Source: Axinella damicornis
Lineage: Eukaryota > Porifera > Demospongiae > Axinellida > Axinellidae
NCBI GenBank assembly: GCA_963931865.1
Contig: OZ007510.1
Span: forward strand, 6,735,399-6,799,398
Reading direction: 5' to 3'
DNA: 64,000 nucleotides
Part shown: one piece after another, positions 22,801 to 33,959 of the stretch
How the letters are laid out: the number at the start of each line of letters is the position of its first letter
How positions within the stretch are numbered: position 1 is the first letter of the stretch
Made by a program: the position numbers and the translations under genes
Notes under the pieces: generated by a model
Seen by the model: the letters and a program-made list of their open reading frames with translations, nothing else
Database searches by the model: none
Told to the model about the DNA's origin: nothing

Positions 22801-25800
22801 GTTCCGGGCTACGGTTCCGGGCTACGGTTCCGGGCTACGGTTCCGGGCTACGGTTCCGGGCTACGGTTCCGGGCTACGGTTCCGGGCTACGGTTCCGGGC
22901 TACGGTTCCGGGCTACGGTTCCGGGCTACGGTTCCGGGCTACGGTTCCGGGCTACGGTTCCGGGCTACGGTTCCGGGCTACGGTTCCGGGCTACGGTTCC
23001 GGGCTACGGTTCCGGGCTACGGTTCCGGGCTACGGTTCCGGGCTACGGTTCCGGGCTACGGTTCCGGGCTACGGTTCCGGGCTACGGTTCCGGGCTACGG
23101 TTCCGGGCTACGGTTCCGGGCTACGGTTCCGGGCTACGGTTCCGGGCTACGGTTCCGGGCTACGGTTCCGGGCTACGGTTCCGGGCTACGGTTCCGGGCT
23201 ACGGTTCCGGGCTACGGTTCCGGGCTACGGTTCCGGGCTACGGTTCCGGGCTACGGTTCCGGGCTACGGTTCCGGGCTACGGTTCCGGGCTACGGTTCCG
23301 GGCTACGGTTCCGGGCTACGGTTCCGGGCTACGGTTCCGGGCTACGGTTCCGGGCTACGGTTCCGGGCTACGGTTCCGGGCTACGGTTCCGGGCTACGGT
23401 TCCGGGCTACGGTTCCGGGCTACGGTTCCGGGCTACGGTTCCGGGCTACGGTTCCGGGCTACGGTTCCGGGCTACGGTTCCGGGCTACGGTTCCGGGCTA
23501 CGGTTCCGGGCTACGGTTCCGGGCTACGGTTCCGGGCTACGGTTCCGGGCTACGGTTCCGGGCTACGGTTCCGGGCTACGGTTCCGGGCTACGGTTCCGG
23601 GCTACGGTTCCGGGCTACGGTTCCGGGCTACGGTTCCGGGCTACGGTTCCGGGCTACGGTTCCGGGCTACGGTTCCGGGCTACGGTTCCGGGCTACGGTT
23701 CCGGGCTACGGTTCCGGGCTACGGTTCCGGGCTACGGTTCCGGGCTACGGTTCCGGGCTACGGTTCCGGGCTACGGTTCCGGGCTACGGTTCCGGGCTAC
23801 GGTTCCGGGCTACGGTTCCGGGCTACGGTTCCGGGCTACGGTTCCGGGCTACGGTTCCGGGCTACGGTTCCGGGCTACGGTTCCGGGCTACGGTTCCGGG
23901 CTACGGTTCCGGGCTACGGTTCCGGGCTACGGTTCCGGGCTACGGTTCCGGGCTACGGTTCCGGGCTACGGTTCCGGGCTACGGTTCCGGGCTACGGTTC
24001 CGGGCTACGGTTCCGGGCTACGGTTCCGGGCTACGGTTCCGGGCTACGGTTCCGGGCTACGGTTCCGGGCTACGGTTCCGGGCTACGGTTCCGGGCTACG
24101 GTTCCGGGCTACGGTTCCGGGCTACGGTTCCGGGCTACGGTTCCGGGCTACGGTTCCGGGCTACGGTTCCGGGCTACGGTTCCGGGCTACGGTTCCGGGC
24201 TACGGTTCCGGGCTACGGTTCCGGGCTACGGTTCCGGGCTACGGTTCCGGGCTACGGTTCCGGGCTACGGTTCCGGGCTACGGTTCCGGGCTACGGTTCC
24301 GGGCTACGGTTCCGGGCTACGGTTCCGGGCTACGGTTCCGGGCTACGGTTCCGGGCTACGGTTCCGGGCTACGGTTCCGGGCTACGGTTCCGGGCTACGG
24401 TTCCGGGCTACGGTTCCGGGCTACGGTTCCGGGCTACGGTTCCGGGCTACGGTTCCGGGCTACGGTTCCGGGCTACGGTTCCGGGCTACGGTTCCGGGCT
24501 ACGGTTCCGGGCTACGGTTCCGGGCTACGGTTCCGGGCTACGGTTCCGGGCTACGGTTCCGGGCTACGGTTCCGGGCTACGGTTCCGGGCTACGGTTCCG
24601 GGCTACGGTTCCGGGCTACGGTTCCGGGCTACGGTTCCGGGCTACGGTTCCGGGCTACGGTTCCGGGCTACGGTTCCGGGCTACGGTTCCGGGCTACGGT
24701 TCCGGGCTACGGTTCCGGGCTACGGTTCCGGGCTACGGTTCCGGGCTACGGTTCCGGGCTACGGTTCCGGGCTACGGTTCCGGGCTACGGTTCCGGGCTA
24801 CGGTTCCGGGCTACGGTTCCGGGCTACGGTTCCGGGCTACGGTTCCGGGCTACGGTTCCGGGCTACGGTTCCGGGCTACGGTTCCGGGCTACGGTTCCGG
24901 GCTACGGTTCCGGGCTACGGTTCCGGGCTACGGTTCCGGGCTACGGTTCCGGGCTACGGTTCCGGGCTACGGTTCCGGGCTACGGTTCCGGGCTACGGTT
25001 CCGGGCTACGGTTCCGGGCTACGGTTCCGGGCTACGGTTCCGGGCTACGGTTCCGGGCTACGGTTCCGGGCTACGGTTCCGGGCTACGGTTCCGGGCTAC
25101 GGTTCCGGGCTACGGTTCCGGGCTACGGTTCCGGGCTACGGTTCCGGGCTACGGTTCCGGGCTACGGTTCCGGGCTACGGTTCCGGGCTACGGTTCCGGG
25201 CTACGGTTCCGGGCTACGGTTCCGGGCTACGGTTCCGGGCTACGGTTCCGGGCTACGGTTCCGGGCTACGGTTCCGGGCTACGGTTCCGGGCTACGGTTC
25301 CGGGCTACGGTTCCGGGCTACGGTTCCGGGCTACGGTTCCGGGCTACGGTTCCGGGCTACGGTTCCGGGCTACGGTTCCGGGCTACGGTTCCGGGCTACG
25401 GTTCCGGGCTACGGTTCCGGGCTACGGTTCCGGGCTACGGTTCCGGGCTACGGTTCCGGGCTACGGTTCCGGGCTACGGTTCCGGGCTACGGTTCCGGGC
25501 TACGGTTCCGGGCTACGGTTCCGGGCTACGGTTCCGGGCTACGGTTCCGGGCTACGGTTCCGGGCTACGGTTCCGGGCTACGGTTCCGGGCTACGGTTCC
25601 GGGCTACGGTTCCGGGCTACGGTTCCGGGCTACGGTTCCGGGCTACGGTTCCGGGCTACGGTTCCGGGCTACGGTTCCGGGCTACGGTTCCGGGCTACGG
25701 TTCCGGGCTACGGTTCCGGGCTACGGTTCCGGGCTACGGTTCCGGGCTACGGTTCCGGGCTACGGTTCCGGGCTACGGTTCCGGGCTACGGTTCCGGGCT

Positions 25801-27056
25801 ACGGTTCCGGGCTACGGTTCCGGGCTACGGTTCCGGGCTACGGTTCCGGGCTACGGTTCCGGGCTACGGTTCCGGGCTACGGTTCCGGGCTACGGTTCCG
25901 GGCTACGGTTCCGGGCTACGGTTCCGGGCTACGGTTCCGGGCTACGGTTCCGGGCTACGGTTCCGGGCTACGGTTCCGGGCTACGGTTCCGGGCTACGGT
26001 TCCGGGCTACGGTTCCGGGCTACGGTTCCGGGCTACGGTTCCGGGCTACGGTTCCGGGCTACGGTTCCGGGCTACGGTTCCGGGCTACGGTTCCGGGCTA
26101 CGGTTCCGGGCTACGGTTCCGGGCTACGGTTCCGGGCTACGGTTCCGGGCTACGGTTCCGGGCTACGGTTCCGGGCTACGGTTCCGGGCTACGGTTCCGG
26201 GCTACGGTTCCGGGCTACGGTTCCGGGCTACGGTTCCGGGCTACGGTTCCGGGCTACGGTTCCGGGCTACGGTTCCGGGCTACGGTTCCGGGCTACGGTT
26301 CCGGGCTACGGTTCCGGGCTACGGTTCCGGGCTACGGTTCCGGGCTACGGTTCCGGGCTACGGTTCCGGGCTACGGTTCCGGGCTACGGTTCCGGGCTAC
26401 GGTTCCGGGCTACGGTTCCGGGCTACGGTTCCGGGCTACGGTTCCGGGCTACGGTTCCGGGCTACGGTTCCGGGCTACGGTTCCGGGCTACGGTTCCGGG
26501 CTACGGTTCCGGGCTACGGTTCCGGGCTACGGTTCCGGGCTACGGTTCCGGGCTACGGTTCCGGGCTACGGTTCCGGGCTACGGTTCCGGGCTACGGTTC
26601 CGGGCTACGGTTCCGGGCTACGGTTCCGGGCTACGGTTCCGGGCTACGGTTCCGGGCTACGGTTCCGGGCTACGGTTCCGGGCTACGGTTCCGGGCTACG
26701 GTTCCGGGCTACGGTTCCGGGCTACGGTTCCGGGCTACGGTTCCGGGCTACGGTTCCGGGCTACGGTTCCGGGCTACGGTTCCGGGCTACGGTTCCGGGC
26801 TACGGTTCCGGGCTACGGTTCCGGGCTACGGTTCCGGGCTACGGTTCCGGGCTACGGTTCCGGGCTACGGTTCCGGGCTACGGTTCCGGGCTACGGTTCC
26901 GGGCTACGGTTCCGGGCTACGGTTCCGGGCTACGGTTCCGGGCTACGGTTCCGGGCTACGGTTCCGGGCTACGGTTCCGGGCTACGGTTCCGGGCTACGG
27001 TTCCGGGCTACGGTTCCGGGCTACGGTTCCGGGCTACGGTTCCGGGCTACGGTTCC
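16803..27056. repeat. 10.25-kb satellite of a 13-bp unit (CTACGGTTCCGGG)n
   Basis: The unit CTACGGTTCCGGG repeats from 16803 to 27046 (788 full units) plus a 10-base partial unit ending at 27056. The first and last units keep the same phase (27047-16803 is 788 x 13), and every line read fits the unit with no variant seen. Base composition is 9 G/C of 13, with two CpGs and one CCGG per unit. The plus strand has no stop in any frame (repeat peptide LRFRATVPGYGSG over 39 bp) but also no ATG; the minus strand has TAG every 39 bp. Such perfect homogeneity suggests either very recent expansion/conversion or an assembly artefact. Confidence 0.97.
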
Positions 27057-27472
27057 CCCTGGCTAGAGAAGAAAATTATATAGCTAGCTGCCGCTACGTT
27101 GCAACTCCTGGCCTGGCGCCATGGCCTCCTCAGCTCGCAATATCGTGCGTTGCCTGAAACCGAACGGCTTGGGAACGAGACCACGATCTAGTATACCCCT
27201 CCGTGTACGTACGTATTACATTCGTGAGCGAAATAAGCAAGGAAGCAGCTTATGGCGGCCCTGGACCTGCAATCCTCGTACATCTGGAACTTGCAGTGCA
27301 AAAAGCGCGAAGGTGCCACGAGAGCCCATCCTGAGAAGTGAAAAATGAAGGCGAAAATTTTTTTCCGCCCTTCGCGCGGACTGATCGGCGCTACGCGCCT
27401 CTATGCACTGCCTCCGGCAGCCGCTTCATATACGATGCCCCCCCCCTTTCATAAATCCTGTATCCGCCACTG
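27057..27472. other. Junction DNA between satellite and LINE, mobile-element debris
   Basis: A GAAGGCGAAAATTTTTTTCC block, a GCGC-rich stretch and AAATCCTGTATCCGCCACTG just before the truncated reverse transcriptase look like the 3' end of another element. A CTTGGGAACGAGACC fragment (about 27168) is half of a foldback MITE end. No gene. Confidence 0.55.
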
Positions 27473-29146
27473 CAGGGTGGTTTCAAACCTGGTGTAAGCT
27501 GCCTTCACACCGCAATGATATTTCAAGAAGCCATCCAGCACATCAGGGAGAAAGGCAAGAAAGCCTATGTCGCTCTGCTGGACGTGAGAAAAGCATTCGT
27601 CACAGTGTGGCATGATGGACTATTTCACAAGCTCTTCCAACTGGGGGTTAAGGACCATGCGTGGCGCCTACTGAGGAAATGGTACTCCTCATCATCCTGT
27701 TCAGTGCTGTGGAATGGTGTGTACTCAAGATCTTTCAACATCAATCAAGGGGTCAAGCAGGGTGGCGTACTATCGCCTCTCTTGTATAGCATCTACCTCA
27801 ACGACCTCCTGATAGAACTACAGCAGTCAAAGCTCGGTGCCAAAATGGGAGAAATTTACTGTGGTGCCCCTGCCTATGCTGATGACTTGGCCCTTGTAGC
27901 CTCCTCCCCAGAGGAACTACAGAAAATGCTGGATATAGTACATGCCTACTCTAACAAGTGGAGGTACAGGTTGAATCCATCCAAATCTAAGATAATGATT
28001 TTTGGAGCAGCCAAGCTGAAGAGCCTAGGGGTAAACGTAACACTCAATGGCCAACCCCTGGAGATAGTGGAGGAATATACTCACCTTGGAGTCCTCAGAT
28101 CATCGGGCTGTACTACCACTGCCAGAACTAGCCGTCAAATTAGTGCAGCAAGATCAGCTTTCTTTGCGTTCAATAGGGTTGGCTCCAGGTTTGGGTGCAT
28201 CCACCCAATCACTTCAATGCACCTGTACTCCTCAATCTGTCTTTCCCGCATGCTATATGGGTGCGAGCTATGGGCAGTGACAAAAACTGAGATGGAAATG
28301 CTTGAAAGATCGCACAGGAAAATTCTCCGCACAGTTCAAGGCCTCCCACTGCGCTGCCCCAATTCCGGCCTGCTTGCTGCAATTGGTGGCCAGTCAATTG
28401 CTGATCTGATAGCAATCAAGAAGCTCCTCTTTGTCCATTCAATTACATCACTCCCTGAACACTCACTTCCTCGCCAGGTTCTGACTCAGAGGCTGCAAGC
28501 ACCCAATGCCAAGGCTTGGCTGCCATCCATACTAACATCCTCTGACTCACTCAATCTCCCCTCCACCAATGACCTATTGCAGCATGCTCCATCTAAGCCA
28601 GTGTGGAAGAGGGTAGTGTCTGGCATTATTCGTGCCAGAGCAGAAATGTCCCTACTCGAGGAGGCAGAACACAAATGCAGCCTACATCTCCTCTCCCAGA
28701 TGGATCCACGCTCAGGTAGCCCATCCACCCTCTGGACTATTACCCACAACAAGGACCTGCTACACCTCACAGCCAGGAACAACTTCAGAATACGTCTCGT
28801 TCTTGGCTGCCATGGGCTCGAGTCTGATGCTGCCCGCTTCCGGAAGAGAAGAGGTGAGCTTGAAGTTGGCTCCTCCACCTGCAGGCTCTGTGCGCAGGGG
28901 ATTGAGGATCCCACCCACTTCTTGGCTACATGCCCCGCCCTCGAACGGACACGAAAAGAGCTGCTACAAGATCTGATCCCCGCGCTAGACTCCCTCGTCC
29001 CCGATCCGGAATGTGACCCGACTGCCTTCACATTAACCCTGCTCGGAATACCGTGGGTAGATGACATTGAATTCCAAGAGTTTGCCATCAACTTCATCAC
29101 CGAGCTCAAAGCCCTACGGTCAGAAATCCTGCTCAACGGTCCCTAA
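27473..29146 (+). mobile_element. 5'-truncated non-LTR retrotransposon, reverse transcriptase ORF intact for 557 codons
   Basis: Frame open from CAG at 27473 to the stop at 29146. Upstream of the first ATG (27515) the frame already reads GGFKPGVSCLHTA, so the coding region is cut at its 5' end rather than starting there. RT motifs are visible: LLDVRKAF then WHDGL (motif A region), GVKQGGVLSPLLYSIYLNDL (fingers/palm), YADDLALVA at about residues 121-129 of the ATG-started frame, and LNPSKSKIM (thumb side). The C-terminus holds a zinc knuckle CRLCAQG..HFLATCPAL. No apurinic endonuclease or first ORF is present. In motif A the residue after AF is Val where Asp is usual, while the first catalytic Asp and YADD remain. 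Clade not determined. Confidence 0.88.
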
Positions 29147-29221
29147 CTTTCTCCGCAACCTGGCGGTACTCTCCCGAAGAGGAGGCAACAAAGAAAGAAA
29201 GAAAGCAGTCACGTGCTACCT

Positions 29222-29307
29222 CAGAATAGCAGAATGGCAGAACGGCAGAATAGCAGAACGGCAGAATAGCAGAATGGCAGAATGGCAGAATGGTAGAACG
29301 GCAGAAT
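29222..29307. repeat. Minisatellite AGAATGGC/AGAACGGC/AGAATAGC
   Basis: About ten tandem 8-bp units, which follow the end of the truncated LINE by about 75 bp. Confidence 0.9.
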
Positions 29308-29559
29308 GGAATGGCCCTTCTCGGCTTCCGTACAAATGACACACTGGAACTCGGAGTCTCGGAACCAGACTCTCAACCCAAATTGGGTTGTAACATGTCA
29401 CAGGTGGCTAACTGTGGAGACCCCGCGCGCGTTTAAAACTTTTGTCTGTCTGTCGTCTGTCTGTCAGGCGAAAAAAATTGAAATCTACTCTCATAAACCA
29501 TCTAAATGGAGTCAAACAATAGCAAAAAACTGCTGTATGGCTAGTGGAGCAGCACTAGA

Positions 29560-30180
29560 GGAGCAGTCTAGTGGAGCAGGCTTCTCTAGCTTGCTTCACT
29601 AGTGGAGCAAGCTCAACTAGCCTGCTCCACTAGCCTGTTCCACTAGTGGAGTTTGCTCCACTAGTCGAGCATGCTCCACTAGCCTGCTGCAGTAGAGGAG
29701 CATGCTCCACTAGCCTGCTCCACAAACCTGCCCTAATAGTGGAGCATGCTCCTCTAGCCAGCTCCACTAGTGGAGCATGCTCCTCTAGCCAGCTCCACTA
29801 GTTGAGCAAGCTCCACTAGTGGACCTAGCCTGCTCCACTAGTTGAGCAAGCTCCACTAGTGGACCTAGCCTGCTCCACTAGTTGAGCAAGCTCCACTAGC
29901 CTGTACTACTAGTGATGCATGCTCCTCTGGCCTGCTCCACTATAATTGAGCAAGCTCTTCAAGCCTGCTCCACTAGTGGAGAATTCTCCACTAGCCTGCT
30001 CCACTACCCGGCTCCACTAGTGGAGCAAGCTCGACTAGCCTGCTCCACTAGTGGAGCCTGCTCCACTAGCCCTCCACTAGCCTGCTCCACTAGTGGAGCA
30101 TGCTCCACCAACCTGCTTCACAAGCCTGTTCCACTAGTGGAGCATGCTCCCCTAGTGGAACATGCTAGTGGAGCATATTA
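29560..30180. repeat. Palindromic minisatellite CTCCACTAGTGGAGCATG
   Basis: About 620 bp of irregular tandem units built from the self-complementary CTCCACTAGTGGAG, with AGCCTGCTCCACTAG and AGCATGCTCCACTAG variants. Related units occur at 9250-9360, just before the GTGCAC minisatellite. A long plus frame through it is repeat-derived. Confidence 0.9.
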
Positions 30181-30405
30181 GTCCAGCATATCTGTGGACT
30201 AATATAATTATGCAGCTCAAGAACAGTCTGGAGGTCATGGCTCTCCTTGGCACTTAAAAGATTGTCACCAAAGTGTCCCCTAAAAGCCTGACACATTGTA
30301 TGAATCTCCAGAAATGAGTGCATGTAGCTATGTGTTGGGATCTACTTATATACCTGTCTTGAGACTTACCAATTGCAACTGAGGCAACCAAGCTCAGATA
30401 AAACA

Positions 30406-30594
30406 ATTGAATTCCGCAATCAATGACATATTAACACCTTCTCAGTACCTTCTGGAGTATACCGTCCAACAAGTGGGAGTTTGTGTCGATCCAATTTGCC
30501 TGGAATCAATGACACAGTTCCCCTCTCAGCATTTGAAGAAACATATATTTACCAGTGGCGATCCCTGTAAGCAATGTCCTGTTCAACTACAGTA
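30406..30594 (-). pseudogene. Decayed fragment of a subtilisin-like protease exon
   Basis: The stretch aligns by eye with 32429-32655, the first part of exon 2 of the intact protease gene, on the same strand. Shared blocks include the codons around the catalytic Asp (GAATTCCGC.ATCAATGA), ACCTTCTGGAG.ATAC, AAGTGGGAGTTTG and CATCCTGTTCAA-like sequence near its 5' end. Deletions and substitutions destroy the reading frame and the active-site context. At its 5' end (plus-strand 30590) a pogo-like MITE begins, so insertion probably helped break or truncate the copy. It implies that the protease was once tandemly duplicated. Confidence 0.75.
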
Positions 30595-30793
30595 AAACCT
30601 TCAATAGTGAACCCTCCGAGATGTGACACAATGTGATATATATATATATAGGCTTCTCTACAACGGACAATTTGAAGGTCCTAAATACTTGGTTTCCCTA
30701 AAGTTTTCAACCTCCAAGAACCTCACTAGCTATATACAATGGACAAAAACACCTGAATTTATATTGTATCCACTATTGAGAGGTTTCACTGTA
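30590..30793. mobile_element. pogo/Tigger-like MITE, second copy
   Basis: TA-flanked, with ends ACAGTAAAACCTTC and GAGAGGTTTCACTGT and an interior homologous to 1174-1384. It abuts the decayed protease fragment. Confidence 0.65.
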
Positions 30794-30799
30794 CTTCAC

Positions 30800-31620
30800 C
30801 ATCCCATATGCATCTCAATCAGGGCTTAAAATTATGGGCTAGTAGTGTCCAAAAAGCCTGCAGTTTTCCTTTCAGCTAGTAGCTAGTATCATGCGGCTCA
30901 CAAAGTCTGGAGGTCATGGTCCACTTCTTGTTGGGATTCATACTAATTCCTACAATGGAATACAATAGGTGCAAGAGGGGTACAGTAAACTATAAGATAA
31001 AGGGACAAAAAGTTTATATTAATAAACTAAAACCAAAGGTAAATATACAGAAATACCAAGGACCGTAGAGGCAATAATTAATACGATACAAACCAAAACA
31101 AATAAACACCAAAAAAAAGAACAGACAGTGAGTTAACAAAACAGAAGACAAAACAAACAATAATAATAAAAAATAAAAACAATACAATAATATGTCTTAG
31201 CAAAGTCTCTCTTTAAAGCGGAGAGGCCACTTGAATGCTTGTTATCCAAGTGTCCCTTAAAAGCTCCACAAAGCAGTCATCATTAATGTACTTCCTAACT
31301 AGCCTCATTCCAAGGCCCCGAAGACCTGGGAATGAGACTACTTTGCTTGTGTCACAAAATACGTGTGTTTAAGAAGTACTCACACTTCAAAAAACAGGTT
31401 TGTACTGTACAAATCCAAAAACGAAGTGTCAGGACCTCTTGAACTGCATGGGAAAGCATTTTAGAGCTAATTAGAGTGCACAATTTAATTTCCAATGGCA
31501 AACTCAGTAAACAAATCTGGTCTTCTGCAGCTAGGTCACCACCTAATGACAGTGCATATACATGCAGAATCATTGAACAATAGCTAATAGTATAGACCAA
31601 TAAACTGAGCCAAACATAGG
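30800..31620. other. A-rich non-coding region 3' of the protease gene
   Basis: 31000-31200 is very A-rich (AAAACAAACAATAATAATAA). A degraded foldback MITE (TAGCCTCATTCCAAGGCC to CTGGGAATGAGACTA) lies at about 31301-31340. No coding features. Confidence 0.6.
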
Positions 31621-31627
31621 AACATTT

Positions 31628-33527
31628 TTATTGTTGCGTGCTATTCTCTATGTCATTATTTGGTGCATTATATTTAGGTACATACAGCAAACGATTCTTA
31701 GTCTTGAAAATCCAGTTCATGGGAATCAAAGAGAAATCAATCACCCTTTTTGTTGACCAATTCAACACCCTCTCCTTTATCTCAGCTGGTGTGAGGTCAG
31801 GATGCAGACCTAACAAGACGGCAGCATAGCCTGCTACATGGGGACAAGACATGGACGTTCCACTCTTTACTGCAGTGCAGGTGTCACAACGGTTATTGGC
31901 ACTTCTGATGTGTACTCCAGGGGCAAATATGTCAGTGCAACTGCCAGTGTTAGAGAATGGAGGAACTATGTCATTATGGTCAGTTGCACCAACAGAGATA
32001 CCAGTGAGGGCACTAGCTGGACTGTGTTTGCACGAGTCATCAGCTTGATTTCCAGCTGCACTGACCACCACAATTCCAGCATCTGTTACCTCACTTACAG
32101 CAATATTCAGTGCTGGTGAGGTGTGGACTTCGGTCGAAACTGACATGGAGATGATAGCTGACTTTCCAGTTCCAGATTTTTTCTGCTGATTTACAATGTA
32201 ATCCATCATCTTGATAACCCCACTAATTGCACCTGCCCCTGTGCAATCCAAAGCTCTTGCACTATAGAGAGTGACTTCCTTTGCAACTCCATATGTCACC
32301 CCACCTATTACTGCAGCGCAATGTGTCCCATGACCTTCACAATCTTCTCCCTTCTGATCAGACCCAGTCTGTTCATCTATCGCATCATACCCAACATAGT
32401 GCGCCCTCCCATCAAATTCATGATGAGAATATCGAATTCCGCTATCAATGATGTAGACATTTACACCCTTTCCGGTACCTTCTGGAGCATACTGTCCATC
32501 AAGTGGGAGTTTGCGTTGATCCAATCTGTCTAGATTCCATGGCACTGTTCCACTTGCAGCATTGAGTTGGTTTGAAGAAATATATTCACCAGAGGCTCCT
32601 TGATACTCAGGGAAGTTCTTTAAATCCAGATGCCTGAAAGCAACATCCTGTTCAATTACTTCCACAAGGGGATGTAGATGTAGCTGACCGTTGTAGCAGT
32701 GTTGTATGTATGTGTGTGGAGAAATTAAGAGGAAGAGGCATACGTGAAAGCTCTTCAGTTTATCGCACAGCCAATGGATCAGACTAAAGAGTTAGCAATA
32801 ACTGTGCGTCATATATATAACATATCGAGATAAATATTTTTAATATTTAACGGGGTGCATCTTTATACATTAGCTCATGCTACTGTTGTACCCACATTGC
32901 TCCTATACATAAAATACTTGAAATAAAATTAATAGTCTGTTCAAAGCCTGAATCTCAGTGAACAGCAACACCAATGTTGTTGTGTTTTTTTTTTATCACA
33001 GGCACTATATAGGCCTACATGTATTTGTGTCATAATAAAGTAATAATTAACCCACTTACCAGCTCCACAGCTCTGCTGTTGAGGGTTGCTATGAATCCCT
33101 TGCGTACATGCCTGAAAGAGAAGAAATCTGCTGCCCTCACATGCTGATTGCTAATCCAATGGACTTGCTGAAGATTATCTATCGTACGATCCAGTACCTC
33201 GTTAGTATCAACTGCTTCGTCAAACATCACAATGTATCTTTCTGGGATTTTCTTGCGAAGGTTGCTGTAAGCAACCAGTGCACTAACCGCATTAATCGAC
33301 TGCTCTTGACCAGGTTCGTCCCATCCCTCAGCGAATATTCGGCGATAGTACTGTTGCACGTCAACGATGTGCGCAGCGTCATCGTTGTAACTTCCATCGT
33401 CTTTCAACGTATCTGTCGCCCGTTTAACGATGCCCTCCCATTGCTCGATCGTGAGCCTCTTCACTTCTTCCCCTGAGAGGAGCGTACAGAGGGCTCCCAG
33501 AATCACGAGAACACAGCTCACATCCAT
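31628..33527 (-). CDS. Secreted subtilisin-like serine protease (S8, proteinase K type) with I9 propeptide
   Basis: Two exons: 33060-33527 and 31628-32683, joined in phase 0 by GT-AG across a 376-bp intron; 507 residues. An N-terminal hydrophobic signal peptide (about 1-19) is followed by an inhibitor-I9 propeptide whose core is ERYIVMFDE and whose end [17 protein letters not shown] spans the splice. The peptidase has the full catalytic set: Asp236 in VYIIDSGI, His274 in GHGTHCAA, oxyanion Asn368 in VSAAGN, Ser433 in [11 protein letters not shown]. Expected action: secreted or vacuolar zymogen, autoprocessed by removal of the I9 domain, broad endoprotease. No P-domain or transmembrane segment is seen, so it is not a furin-type convertase. 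The translation stop overlaps an AATAAA hexamer. The start is the first ATG before the signal sequence. Confidence 0.93.
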
Positions 33528-33796
33528 GGCTAATTAAGCGCATGCGTGCTGTTTGATGATTGCAACAATTTTTTCTTCTTATCAGCCTCGTTCTGTGGCT
33601 TCCCCCACTTTTGACACATTGTTTATGACAAGCATTTAAGAGGCCTCTTAAAAAGCTGTGCAATTAATGACATGACATGCCACCTCAAAAAGGTGAGGTG
33701 ATCTGCTTTTATTTCTGTAAAATCCGGTGTGGTTGGGTGTATCCATGCCCAGTGTATTAGCTCGCGCACCAACCGAATAAATATTTCAAAACAGAC

Positions 33797-33827
33797 GTTT
33801 CGGCCACTATACAGTGGCCCTCATCAG
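33797..33827 (-). ncRNA. Hammerhead-like core motif (unconfirmed)
   Basis: On the minus strand CTGATGA is followed by a 7-bp hairpin (GGCCACT, loop GTAT, AGTGGCC) and then GAAAC, the conserved catalytic core order around helix II of hammerhead ribozymes. One extra G sits at the helix base. I found no clear helix I or helix III nearby, so it may be a remnant from a Penelope-like or retrozyme-like element, or chance. Confidence 0.3.
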
Positions 33828-33959
33828 TGAATATACAAATAACGTGCTTACTTTATTATAAAGTTCTGCATACAAGCATGGTCAATGAATTTTACGATAC
33901 ATGAACCTAAACGTACGACAATATAACTTTCTTAAATATAAGGGAAAATTATAAAGTTA

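Noticed and set aside
27121..27348. 75-residue frame just after the satellite
   Set aside because: No homology, lies in element debris, and the codon pattern is not gene-like.
28486..29136. 216-residue minus-strand Ser/Arg-rich frame
   Set aside because: Antisense shadow of the reverse transcriptase C-terminus.
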